64,000 bases of DNA from Prostheceraeus crozeri (Eukaryota; Platyhelminthes; Polycladida; Euryleptidae), in NCBI GenBank assembly GCA_907163375.1, contig CAJQUW010015437.1, positions 868,001-932,000 of the forward strand, read 5' to 3'. Under the pieces are notes generated by a model. It saw nothing but the letters and a program-made list of their open reading frames with translations, did no database searches and had not been told where the DNA came from. Position 1 is the stretch's first letter, and the number at the start of each line of letters is the position of its first letter. A program made the translations under genes and the position numbers. Positions 24,872-36,785 of the stretch are shown here, in pieces.

Positions 24872-26276
24872 TACAGGGTGGCCCAGATGTAGCTTACTAC
24901 TTTCAAATTCATTTAACTCGAGCTATGGTTTACCTATTACATTAAATGAGATGTCATTTCAAAATGAAGGATGTCCCATTTTGTTTAATATAACCTCTTT
25001 TATGCGATAGTACATCATTTCGACATAATTTTCCACCAAAAAAAGCAAAGAAACAAAACCTTGGAGAGAAAAATTTCATTTATTTAGCTATATTCCAATC
25101 ATTTAAAATGATGCATGGTGACTATCATTCGAAAATGACCTCCGCCATTTTCGCAACGCTGTAGTCTGTTGTGAAATGTCGCTACAGCTGACATTCTTGT
25201 GCCATCATTCATCAGGAGTCACCCTAGCAGAAGATCGAATCTTTTCCTAGACTCTCGATTGACTGAAATCGTCTGCCGGCGTAGACTCGCCACTTCAAAT
25301 CGCCTCAAAATCAACAATTCATGTGAGTAGCCTAATGTCAGCTGGCCATGGAAAAATTGAAGGTCTGTATCTAAAGCCTGTTGAGAATAAGCTGTGGCAT
25401 TTTTACGCAAAGCTAATAACATAACGGAAAACACAATCACAAGCCTGGCCAAAGGCTTCCGCAAATTGATTGCCCTCTTACTGACCCTACGCCGTCGCAG
25501 GTCATGCAGTTGCATGAGTTGTAAGGGTAAAAGCTGTTTTGATGGACAACCCTTTGCGCAGTTGACATTGAAATACCGAGTTCACGAGATGTTCTTTTTG
25601 TCGATGTTGTGGGGTGGATGGCAAAATTCTCATTCTAACTTTGCCTTTACTGGGTTCAAAACCAGTCGTCCCGACCACGGTAGATTTTGAAGTGATCCAT
25701 GTATGGAGGCCCTTTGATGAATGGACTCAATCGTTGCAGAAGATGGACCGCTTGGCTATCCACGTTTGGCCAGCTTTTGTCGGCAATATCCTTCCACGAT
25801 TATTGGAGAACCAAACATTAAATACCAGTCTGTGATTAGGAAACATTATTGTGGTGTGAATATTTCACTCATCATTAAACAGGAATGTCACTAACTCGCA
25901 CTTTCAATCTTGCAATGAGTTTATCACGATTGATCGATTACTCATTGAAATTTGAATATGAATTGATTGTACAGTTAATGGAGAATACAACATAGATATC
26001 TGAGTGGATCATTGCTACTTCCTTTGTTTTTTCAAACATGACATATATTAAAAATACCCAATTTTTATAGAAAATTGTTTAAGTTTAAGTAAAATTGTTA
26101 AGTTGTTTCAGAGTTCACTGAGTAAAAAGAACTTAAGAAAACTCAAAATGCATTCTTTGGAAAACAAATGGTGGTGTCTTCACCTTTAAAATAACACATG
26201 CTGAATTATAATATGTTTCTTCTACTTGAAGCTACATGCTTTCAAAACTAGTAAGCTATATCTGGGCCACCCTGTA
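24872..26276 (-). mobile_element. mariner-type DNA transposon, broken
   Basis: Inverted ends CAGGGTGGCCCAGATGTAGC (from 24,874) and CAGGGTGGCCCAGATATAGC on the complement (ending 26,274), each next to a TA, as expected for Tc1/mariner. Total about 1.4 kb. On the minus strand near 25,210-25,100 the end of a transposase reads RMSAVATFHNRLQRCENGGG, then HF, the R..RC...GGH tail of mariner-like transposases. The rest of the gene is scrambled by frameshifts and stops and I could not follow the catalytic motifs. Confidence 0.75.
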
Positions 26277-29200
26277 CATTCTTCAATGTGTCCTTGTGTT
26301 TGGGCAAATCTGTGATGACATAATCGGCATGTTTGACCATGAGGATTTCATCAGACGTAGGCCATAGGGATCCCATATGGCCGCAATGTCTGAGCCTTGT
26401 GGAAACCATAGTGTCATCATCTGAAAAACAGTGTGAACGACATAATTGAGGGGAATGCGGAAGTGTCTGTCACTTAAAAAAAGTCGATATACATGAGACG
26501 AAGCCACTTGGGAGATCACCTTTATGAACAGTAATGAGAAGTCCATAGTATCGAAAGCGTTTGTAAATTAAAGGAAGTCATGAACGTTATTCGAATCATG
26601 GGCTTCCTGATGGTTGAGTTTGCAAGTTATCAAATCAACGAAAAGTGACGAGTTTAAATCTAAGTAATAGATATATAGATAGATACAAAAGCTAAAATTG
26701 TATGAACGTTTCCCAAACTTTCGCACTAAGTTAAATTTAACTCCTCCATGGCCTCAGATAAATAGACTTTAATTTTATATCTGTTTGTCATGCCGACGTG
26801 TAATATCAAGAAATGTAATGTACTTATCTTTTGCTAAGCAATTAATTCATCCTTGATTTTATAAACATGTAATTCACAACTCTGCAATTCTAGATAATCA
26901 ATGTTCTATGCAAAGTAGAGAATTTGATTCTTTATTACTTTCAATGAAGCGTAATTCAATTATATGATGAAATTCTGATTCAGTGTTTTAAGAATTATTT
27001 ATTGATGTTATTAAAATTTATTGATGTTGCTTATAATCGCTTAATGAACTTGTGCAACAACTCCCTGAAATTACCGTTTTCCCAGACATCAAAATGGCTG
27101 CATTGGTGATTGCACAGGCTAGCACTCGGAGTCAGCCACAAGATCATGACCTGTTTCCGTTAGTATGTTTGACTAAGGATGTTAATTGAAGTGAAATATA
27201 TAAGCCTTACCTCATTTCGAAGATATCGTATGTACTTGTACGTTCCTTGAATAATACTCATCAAAAAACGAAATCGAAGCAATCATTTATCACCACTGTT
27301 TCATTCCTCATACAGCACTCGTACTGGATCTGTAAATAGAGATTTTGAAGTCTTGTCGAAAATCGTGATTTCTTCCTGTGTGATATCGAAGAGTTTTGAA
27401 ATATCATGACGGATTTCAGCAAACTAATGGACTTATCTGACGAAGAATTTCTTGTTCAATATGATAGTTCACTTTTCTATTCGTACTCCATTACGTCATC
27501 TAGCAAACCCATTGTTGATTTACATGTATATTTTCATAATCGCTCGAACGTGATTCACCTGTTTGCAAAAAGGGAATCATTGCTAAAAAATCTAGGCTAT
27601 GCTTGATTTTTCCTTATTTGTTTGATTATTTTTTTTATTTTCAGACATTTTGTCTCTTTAGTCATGTGAATCTAAAGGGAGTTTATACGGATTGATCGCA
27701 TTGTCTTGCCAGTAATTGGATTAAAGTGATTCGTTCACCAACTTCAATGTTGCAAGCATTTTCATTCATGAAGTCATTTGAGCAAAAAAAGTTTTTTTAC
27801 AAGCTTTTCAACTCTTTGCCATCCTTATCGCTCCTTGTTTATTGTTTATCTGATCAACTCATATCCAGTGCGAACCTTGCGAAAATGCATGTAATGTTTC
27901 ATACACAATAGACTGAAATAATTGTCTTCACATTACGATGCTTATTTTCATTGCTTTGATCCGGAGATCATGCTAAGTACTTTTAGGGTTGAGGTGTTGG
28001 CTAACAACTGAGATTATATTTGAATGTATTGTATATGGAACCAATCGGTTGTACTTGGATGATTTTTTGTGATGTCTTACTCTGTATTGCTACCGCTAGC
28101 ATGATCCTCAATTATTGCGTTACGCTTCGCTGAATAATCAAAATATGAGCAGTTTGCAATCTATGATTTCCACAACATCGCTATACAACAAGATCTTTAA
28201 AACCTTGGTCTTGAAACTACGCGTCTGTTGATCAGCTCTACCAAAATGAAAAATATCTGCGTTAAAAACAAACATTATTTCATATACTGAATGATGACAT
28301 GCATTGCGTGCTAAACGTATTAACTTTGTATGTAAGTGCATCTCTATATGGCTCTGCATCCAAAAGAGGCTCCCAGTGCACAACGTCCACGAAATTGCAG
28401 GTGAAAGATGCGATGAATTTGAGAAAATGCAATGTTCACTGAGCCTTCATCCAATTAACGGTGCTTGAAGGCATCATGAAGAACTAAGTTGTTGAACACG
28501 CTGAATCAGCACCCTCAGGGTGGCTGTGGGTTTGAAGAGTCAGGATAATCGGCCAGTGTGAAATAGCACTATTTCTAAAAAAATGTGTGGAGTCTGGAAA
28601 ATATCAATATATAATACATACTTGGTCACTGTTGATGTTATATCAGTCAATAAGTAGTATATTTAAATTCTGTATGTATTATATATTTTTGTAATAGAAG
28701 TCAATAAGCAGTTTGGAAAGTGAAATGAAACGAGCAGAATGTCAGATGTCAATTGCCAATCATTGCATAAAAACATGATCAAATCAATGAAAAGTACTAG
28801 GAACGTTAAGAGCTTCCATCGTCGTTGTCACAGTAGAACCTGTATTTTGCAGCAAATGGTTTATACCTGACATATGTATTTTCTTAAATGTTACAGCAGG
28901 CGATTGAAACTCTTACACAGGTCCAATGTATTTACATTCTGATTAATGCAGTAGGCCTGATCAGGTAAACGTGCACAATATTGATTTTCTGACATCACAA
29001 AACAGATTTATATAGGTCTAGCTATTCTAAGAAAATCACATTGTCAGAAATTTGCACATGTCAGACATGAAACACATGGTCGCAAAATACACATGTCAGA
29101 TAGCCTATTGCATTTGGCATTGAAAATTTAATGTCAGGTACGATATTCTTATTAAAAAAGAAGAAACAAAGAAACCAGTTTTGATAATAATTCACTTTTC

Positions 29201-29299
29201 AGACACTGTTGAAGATGGCCATTTTTCATGCTGTTGGTTACAGTTCCTTGCCCTTATTCCTTTGCCATTTCTATTCCTTGTCCCTATGCTGAGACCTAG

Positions 29300-31130
29300 C
29301 AGGGATGTCTATGAAGCATGGAAAGTGTCAGGGATTTTCAATTCTCAATCCGTAGGATTTAGCGTAGGCTGGTTATCTGGAGAATTAGGTTTTTGGGCAT
29401 GTGGCTCTCATGAGTTATAAGAACCTTTATTTCATCAATCAACTGGATATGATTATGAGCAGTTACACTACGGTTGTTCCCGAATTTCAAGAAAATGATA
29501 TGAATACAGATGCATCATTCATTACACTTATCAGATATATTGCAAACACCTGAGGAACACATTTGTTCTCTTTCTTTTTGAACGAAGATAGATGGAAAGT
29601 ATTATAGGATAATTCTGTTGGACGAATTGACGATGACCTCTCTCTCACTCCTCTCTGCTATAGATCATCAATAGCCGACCAAGAAGCAGTCATGAATCTG
29701 AAATCTTTGCCAGACGTTGGACTGAATTTATGATCCGTTGATGTAAGCCAATTATTTCTAATATTATCAACCTCCTGGGGATCTGTTCTATGTAAATCTC
29801 TATTTGCAATAGCCACATGATTATCTGTCTTTAGATAAAATATGGATTTTCAACAGGTGATCTCAATAGCATTCACTAAAATTTGCTTGATGAATTTTTA
29901 GTCAGTGAAAATACTGGTAAGAGACGCATGACAAATGCACGGATGGTTTTTCGAAAACCAGAATACTATGGACTGTTTTTTACGCGAGTCGCCATCATGT
30001 TCAATAATGTGTTTTCCGCAACATCTAAGAGTCGACAAAATTTTCACCTCATCACACACCACAACTTGTCGACGAGAACTTGAAAATAAAGAAGTTTGCA
30101 AATTTCTTATGTCTCTGGTTCCGATCCAAAATTTTGGAAACTTTCTATGTTTTCCGTGTACGCAGTTAGACGTGGAAATGGAAGAAAATATCATTTAGTA
30201 AGCATTTATTGTTTCCTGTATACAAGTTCGATGATTTAAAATATACCTGCCCATTGAATTCAATTTCAGACAGTTCAATCAATTCTAAGCGGATTTTGGG
30301 TCACTTAAATCTGTTGGATTAATCCATTCAGCTAATGATTTTATCGATTTGATAATGTCATTCATAGTTTTCATAAAGCATAGCACATTTTCCAAATGTG
30401 ATAATCTCTCGAATATATGCTAGAAACTAAGCATTGTGGAATTGAGAAAAGTTATGTACCCGGGTATCCTTTCAGCTGTCAAATATGAGTAAGCTTGAGG
30501 CAAGACTTTTTGATGCCTTCATTAATAAGCAGATCAAGGATTTCTGACGGTGATACTAAACGCGACATTCTCAGTAAATGAAATTGATAGGATGCTGTTT
30601 CAGCTGCAGGCGCATTTTTGCTTGAATAATAAGAAATCACAATCAATAATTCACATACAATTGTAAATTTCTTTAAATTCACATAATTCGTCGGGAATTT
30701 GATTCCGATGTTCAGTTGACATTCAGTTCGAATTTTTCGTGACTGAATAAATATTCCACGCAGAATGCCTGTAGTATTGTTAATTCAGGAATCGAAAAAT
30801 AATAGATTGCATGACTATCAGATGTCCACTTATTCAATTCCTTGGCGCATTGTAAGACCAGTGTCATGCACAAAATGCTCATAGTTTTTGTTGTTTTCTC
30901 TTAATCAATGATGCTAGGAATGGCGTTAATCCACTTTTCTCTGTTTTTTTTCATTTCTGATTGGGAATTGTAATTGCAAGGATTCATTTCTGATTGGGGG
31001 GGACAGTTCACCTCCTCAACATCTTTGATGAAAATTCTGCAATCTGTATTTTCAAACCGGTTAACGCTAAATCCTACGGATTGAAAGTTGGAAATCCCTA
31101 AGACTTTCTATGTTTCATAGATATCCCTGG
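29300..31130. repeat. Imperfect inverted repeat pair, about 65 bp arms
   Basis: 29,300-29,364 (starting CAGGGATGTCTATGAAGC) and the complement of 31,064-31,130 match over about 65 bp at roughly 80-85% by eye, ending in CAATCCGTAGGATTTAGCG on both. They are 1.7 kb apart in opposite orientation. They could be two MITE copies or the decayed ends of one element. No transposase lies between them. Confidence 0.6.
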
Positions 31131-31256
31131 ACTTTGTAACTTCGGCCTGATGTTCGTTCAATTGATCTTTGAAAGTTTCACAAAGGATTTTTTGAAGATG
31201 CACAAAGACTGATGGTGACCAAAATGAAGATGTTCAGGTGATATCAAGGTTTAACC

Positions 31257-31428
31257 CTCCGGGGCCGAGTTAAGAATGAAGTTATTCGGCGCAAGATGAG
31301 AGTCCCAGCCATCGACAGATTCATGAAGTAGCCTATAAGCGGCTTGCATGGTGCGGGCACGTCAGAAGAAGAGCGGACGGTCTAACTCAAGCAGTTCTGC
31401 ATCAACCAATGTCTGCACGGAATTGACG
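31257..31428 (+). mobile_element. RTE-type LINE C-terminal scrap
   Basis: Reads in one frame then another: NEVIRRKMRVPAIDRFMK followed by YKRLAWCGHVRRRADGLT. This is the [NE].IRRK....RL.W.GHV.RR signature near the end of RTE-type reverse transcriptases, about 170 bp long and broken by a stop between the two parts. Confidence 0.65.
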
Positions 31429-33103
31429 GATGACCTTCATTGAGATTAATTATCATATAGCCGACACAGTTCTCCTCACTAACTTTCGTAAAACCTGATG
31501 GCAAAAATTCGTGTGATGACAGCTCCTGTTGCAGGTAAAGTGGTAGCGCACTCTTAATTCTGAGTTGTATTTATGATTTTCCAACGCAAGTCTTGCGTCG
31601 CTTGAATTATTAGTCAAGCGCATTGTCGGAGACTGATTGATGGTGAAGTACTTTGGACGATTCGGAAAAATTGATGGTAAGGGCTACTCCTTCATACTTC
31701 AATTGTCTTTGAGTGAGACATTTTGCAATTATCTTTGATCGGCGTTTGTCTTCACGGGTTTCAACAAAGTCGTTAGCATGAAAGTGAACAGAGCAAAGGT
31801 AAGATTTTGATCGTAGAAATTTTGTGAGGTATTCGGGACAACCTTTTTATCAGTATTTTCTCGGGTGGAAACCTGTGAAATGTAATCCCAGCATTCGATT
31901 GATTTAAATGTCCACTTCTGCAGATAGGTGCAACACATTTGTACACCATTTCAGTGACAAATTAGCAGTGATTAGTTCAAATACATCCGCCTGCAGTTGG
32001 CAGTAAATTTCAAATAAGTTTGCTCGTGAAACTCGTGTAAGTACTGGTCATAAAACGTACTTGCATTCACGCTATGTAAAATGTTGCAACGTTAAAAAAA
32101 ACTTGAAGACACACGTGTGTCATATTTTTATTTCAGTTACTAATTCTTGCATTCATTCTCTGTGATTTTCACGGAATATTATTTTCGGAAACAATTGCTC
32201 CTCCACACTGACAGTCAACTGATCTGACTCGTCATATTGAATTGCCTTACTAATTTCTCTTTGTTTAAACGCGGCCAACTACAGCTGACAATTTCATTTC
32301 TGCATTCAAAGCCATGCACGACTCTAGGAATTCAGAATATTTTAATAAAGAAATATCCTTGTGGTAATGCAAAAATGTATTGTATCGTAACTGCAAGTCC
32401 TTTCAAAGTTGACGTTGAATACCATCTGCTTTTTTCACCACGAGGAAAGAAAGTATTTCAACGGCTTTGATAACTTTCAAAGCACAGGCAGTTCTACTTT
32501 CCGTTCATCATGCCAACTCTTCGACAGTTTCATTGCCCATTTCGCTTTCTGTATAGCATATTTTGGAGTCAGCATGTAGATGATTTTGAGTTTCATTGTA
32601 GTAGTTGATGCAAATCTACTGGTTGGTGTACTTTCATATTCAGCTATATATCGCGCTATCATCAGTCGCAGAATCATATTCGCGCAAACCTTTCCGGTTT
32701 GATTAACGCATGATTCGAATTTCATACATTGAGGATATCAGGGAAACCAGACAATCAACATCGTTTATGAAATTTGATACTAGTAATGTCGTTTTGTCAT
32801 AGATAACTCAACATTTCCTCCTTTGTATCCAATGCAAAAACACAAAAAGACGGAAGCACACCAATAATGACGGAAATAGACAGCAAAAGTGACTTCATCA
32901 GATAGCTATAAATAGATATCAAAACATAATGTAAAATTATCAGGATGCAAAGAAATTGTCAATTTCCTATGTAAGCAACTAATGCTTTTCCACTTACTAC
33001 AACATTTCCAGCTTAATTTCAGACAAAATCAAGTATATTTCAGATGTCATCAAATTTATTTCAGCTATGGTAATTTATATTTGTTAATATAATATATTTG
33101 TTA

Positions 33104-34452
33104 TATACTCACTGACATAAATAATGAAACCAACTATCATTGACTTGAATGGAAGGTTGTTTCATTTTTTTCTATGGTTTGAGATGATATCTCGCTTTCT
33201 ATGTATCACCACCGAACTCCATATGATAAGGGAAATGATATAGGACCATCAAATTTCAAAACTTGATATTGATCACCGTAACAGCTAGAAGTTGAACAGA
33301 ATCACCACCTACTGCTGACCAGATTTGACTTATGAAATGGCGCACGATAACTTTACCAGAGGAATGGCAATTGGGATGATGCGTTGTGGGCAAAGTTCTA
33401 CAACTGTTGCGAAAGAATTGAAAATTTCAAGGGTCGTTGTATGGAGGTGGTGACCAAGGGTATCATCCAAGCGGACAGATGCACGCTTAGTTTTAGCTGC
33501 TAAAAGAAACAGATGTGTCCGTCCCGAAGCTAATTGTGTACTGGAACGTTGCTGGGAACGTTGCCTGTAGCGTTCGAACTGCATATCGAAGATTGCGAGA
33601 AGCTGGTATACAGTCTCGACGACCCGCTGTGAGAATTCCGCTGAGCCTGGAACATCGAAGGAGACGAGTGACGTGGTGTCAACCATCAGTCGTGGAGTGA
33701 CAGTCAGTGGGAACGTGTGCTCTGGACTGATGAATCGAGGTTTACTCTCGATTTCAACGATGGTCGGATCCGTGTTCATCGCTTGCCAAGTGAACGATTT
33801 GCTCCATGTTGCGTCAAAGAACACGACCGGTACGGCGGCGGTAGTGTCATGGTTTGGGCCGGTATCTGGCACAATGGAAAAACACCAGCAATCGTAGTGA
33901 AAGGAACATTGACAGGACAGCGATATGCCGACGAGATCGTGACACCGGTCGTGGTTCCAGCAGTGACATCGAATCAATTGATTTTTCAGGATGACAACGC
34001 AAGGCCCCATCGCGCTTCAGTGGTCTCTAACAGGATAGCAAGCAGTGGAATCCCAGCCTTGGAATGGCCCTCACGTTCTCCCGACCTCTCCCCCATCGAG
34101 CACTGCTGGGATGAACTTGGTCGCAGAGTGAGGGAGAGGTACAACCACCCACCAGTGTCTTTGAAGATGTTGGCCGACAGACTGATCGAGCAGTGGAACC
34201 TCTTAGACCTGGCATTCATCCAGCGACTGTGCTCATCCATGCCCTCACGCATCGATGCCTGTTTTGATGCTCGCGGTGGTCACACCCGTTTCTAACTTAA
34301 GTTGATAAAATCATGAGTATCAAATTAAATGTTTTTGAGTAAAGCATTCGAGTTCTCCTTTTACAAACAACAAACAAACGTACAGTGCAACCAAGTTTAA
34401 GTCATAAGTATTCATATCAGGACTTGTTTCATTCTTTTCGTCACTGAGTATA
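33104..34452 (+). mobile_element. Tc1-type transposon, recently dead
   Basis: Inverted ends TACTCACTGACATAAATAAT (from 33,106) and the matching GTCACTGAGTA at 34,440-34,450, flanked by TA. Length about 1.35 kb, normal for Tc1. The transposase gene runs left to right and fills the element. Confidence 0.85.
33337..34295 (+). pseudogene. Tc1 transposase (DD34E type), N-terminal half broken
   Basis: The best start is ATG 33,337: MAHDNFTRGMAIGMMRCGQS and KELKISRVVVWRWW, the first helix-turn-helix, which runs into a stop. A second frame has the second DNA-binding region (SVRTAYRRLREAGIQSRRPA). The catalytic half is open at 33,717-34,295 and has WTDESRFTLDFNDG (first Asp), DRYGGGSVMVWAGI, FQDDNARPHRA (second Asp) and SPDLSPIEHCWDELGRRVR (Glu). 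The distance between second Asp and Glu suits DD34E. There are two or three frame or stop changes in the N-terminal half only, so the copy is fairly young. Confidence 0.88.
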
Positions 34453-34474
34453 TTTATATGATTTGTAGGCCTAT

Positions 34475-34848
34475 TGGTTTTTGTTGGCTTATCATCAACT
34501 GATTCCACCCGTCTTGATCGCCTTCAACGACGTTTTCACAAAATTTTATGTGGTTCAGATTGTGACGACGAATGTTTACCCGCACTTAGTTATCGTCGTA
34601 CAACGCTGTCCCTGAAGTTATTGCGAGATATTGTGAATACTTATCATATACTAAACAACTTACTACCTGAATTATCCTCGTCTGGTCGATTTTTACTTCC
34701 GAAACGACGTACAGAGAGACGGAGTAATGCTTTTATTTTGTATATATGTTCCATCTTTAATTCAGTTTGTAAACGATAACTTCCACACTGTACTGATCGA
34801 TTACTATTCTGTCTGAATAAAGGCTTATATTATTATTATTATTATATT
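34475..34848 (+). mobile_element. L2-like LINE 3' end
   Basis: Encodes the last part of an ORF2-type protein: TRLDRLQRRFHKILCGSDCD, then LKLLRDIVNTYHILNNLLPEL and FLLPKRRTERRSNAF. It ends about 90 bp before a (TTA)n tail at 34,828-34,848. This tail-only copy is a typical 5'-truncated LINE insertion and may be related to the LINE at 7,480-9,870, but the overlapping part is too small to compare. Confidence 0.75.
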
Positions 34849-35559
34849 TCAGTCATTATCAATTTAATTTCAGATATCTACAATTTAATTTCAGGCAAAA
34901 TGTCTCTTGCTATACACAGTTCATTTATGAATTCCGTTAGGTTTCTATGGTGAACTGTCTTTGATATATTGAACGGGCCAGACCCAGATAAATCTACAAA
35001 CAATTTTCATGTAATTAACTTTCAGGAACTGATTGATATATACATGTAGGCCTACCTACATTTGGCAAATTGTGCATAACACTTTAATGCAATGTTCGAT
35101 TGAATAGGTTTTCAATGTTAAGATTTACTACATTCAATAGCCTGCTCGTAAACTGTATACCGTTAAAAACAGAAAATATACGTTTACATCAATTGAATTT
35201 TACGAAACAGTTTGCTGATTAATCCAAACAATAAGCTGGATTAATCATTTGACCAATCAAACTCTAAGTCAATTAACGTTAAGGTTAATCATAATCACGC
35301 CACATGCTGTGGTGTTTCAGATTTTACATGCTGTATAATAAGTTTGATAATGAGATTTGATTTATTCATTCGATTTATTTTTTTCTTCCATTCATTCAAT
35401 ATTTTATTCATCATATAATTAATATTCTGTTCTTACTTGAATCAACTGCCCACGAATTGAATCAATAAAAAAACAGTATTTCATTTGCAACATAAATGCT
35501 GACATTTTGTAACAAATTCTTTTAGGCCGTCTGATAACAGAACGTAAAAAAGTAGAGGC

Positions 35560-36545
35560 TATAGAAAATTCATGAAGTCAAAAAAATCACATGCCGACTT
35601 GCATATTTTGTAAGTCTATGACCAAGGGAAATTTCTCCAGCAGTAACTGGTGGATTCCCGAGCGCGACTTTGACATGTTTCTTGATTTTACTCCAGGTGC
35701 TCTCGTTGGGATTTAGCATCACGGATATGAAGAGAGTCGTAGAAACTCTACACCTGCAAATTCGTCTTCACAAAAAACATGCTCAAATCGACTATGACAT
35801 CCGAAATGACTACCACTGTGGTTAAATTATGCCCGGCTGAACTGTGTGCTCTTGGCATTGTTCGAAGCCATTCATAGGCATCGTTAGCTTTAAAATTGCG
35901 GCGTTGTGTGGTGAAGTCAGTTAAACCAGTCGAAGTCATTCCCGAGATGAGGTGCAGATCAGAGTTCGGGAGTATAATCGCGGCTCGATCCCCTCGTCGA
36001 GACCAACCTTTAGTCCTTTTGCATAAAAGATTGAAATTTGTCTCGTCGACAAATGTGATCTGCCTTCCATTTCTCAACAAGTTGGCCATTTGCAGGCAAG
36101 ACTGTCGCCTTTTGATCTTATTCTCATCACTGTTCATTGATTGCGGTTCTTTATTCACCTTTTTTGAACGTCATGATGTGACCATCTAAATAATTGCCGA
36201 CGTTGGAGACAGAAGCCAATGCATTAAATTGATGGTGAATCTTTTCTGCAGCCTGTTGAAGAGTCGTCTGACTATTTTCTTCAGACCATGATATCACAGT
36301 TTGAATTTGATCAGGTGATAACTTTTTCTTCTTGCAGCCACCTCGCTTATTGTAATGAATTCGATTCTGACGAATCCAATGATGCGCTGCGTTTTGATTG
36401 ACATTCAGTAACCTTGCGGTATTTTTCCAGTCAACACCTTTATCAGCTGCGAAAATGTTTCGTTCTCTATCAGTAATGGAATGCTTTGAGTAGCTGCTCT
36501 TACCGTGGGTTCACGGTCGCAATCATCGATGCTCAACGTTTCGGA
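35560..36545 (-). pseudogene. IS630/Tc1-like transposase (DDE), broken
   Basis: Minus strand. The N-terminal part (36,160-36,545) reads NIFAADKGVDWKNTARLLNV and HHWIRQNRIHYNKRGGCKKK, a helix-turn-helix with a basic patch, then TTLQQAAEKIHHQF. The catalytic part (35,748-36,158) reads ITFVDETNFNLLCKRTKGWS and RRGDRAAI (first Asp in FVDETN). Near 35,720-35,590 MLNPNESTWSKIKKHVKVAL carries the final Glu. Frame changes occur near 36,155 and 35,750. The FVDE.NFNL..RR..GWS signature marks the DDE_3 family spread among invertebrate transposons. Confidence 0.75.
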
Positions 36546-36785
36546 TAGATCGGTAGACATCTCGACATCAACTTATCGTGATAAATAATGATGACTACCA
36601 TTTGAAATTATTTGAAATTTTGCAGTCAATATTTCAAGAATGCAATCATTCAAATTACAATAGTCAAACATCGAAGAAGATATCTGCACTGCAAATGAAG
36701 ACATCCGAAATATAAGTGACATTGGCTGAAATTAAATTAATGATATCTGAAATATATCTGATGGGTTTGAAATTAAACGGGAAAG

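Larger units (their letters stand above)
26277..33003. other. Long stretch without a supported gene
   Basis: Mostly AT-rich non-coding DNA. Exceptions are the inverted repeat pair at 29,300 and 31,064 and the LINE scrap at 31,257 (entered separately). Frames of 60-98 codons at 27,406-27,606, 29,181-29,420 and 29,898-30,194 lack motifs. The first starts with a reasonable ATG after a pyrimidine-poor leader, but nothing else supports it. Confidence 0.4.
33008..36785 (-). mobile_element. IS630/Tc1-like DNA transposon with terminal TTTCAG arrays, carrying nested insertions
   Basis: The right end (about 36,690-36,780) carries several CTGAAAT words spaced about 15-20 bp. The left side carries the complementary word ATTTCAG, at similar spacing, in two blocks: 33,010-33,075 and 34,848-34,905. 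A Tc1 copy (33,104-34,452) and a LINE tail (34,475-34,848) sit between the blocks. The natural reading is one element whose left terminal array was opened by two later insertions. The transposase is on the minus strand near the right end. Exact termini and target duplication were not resolved. Confidence 0.55.

Noticed and set aside
29898-30194. Overlapping frames on both strands of nearly equal length
   Set aside because: Neither has a motif or splice support; likely chance.
33330-34010. 226-codon minus-strand frame
   Set aside because: It lies opposite the Tc1 transposase, whose motifs are clear on the plus strand. A shadow frame.
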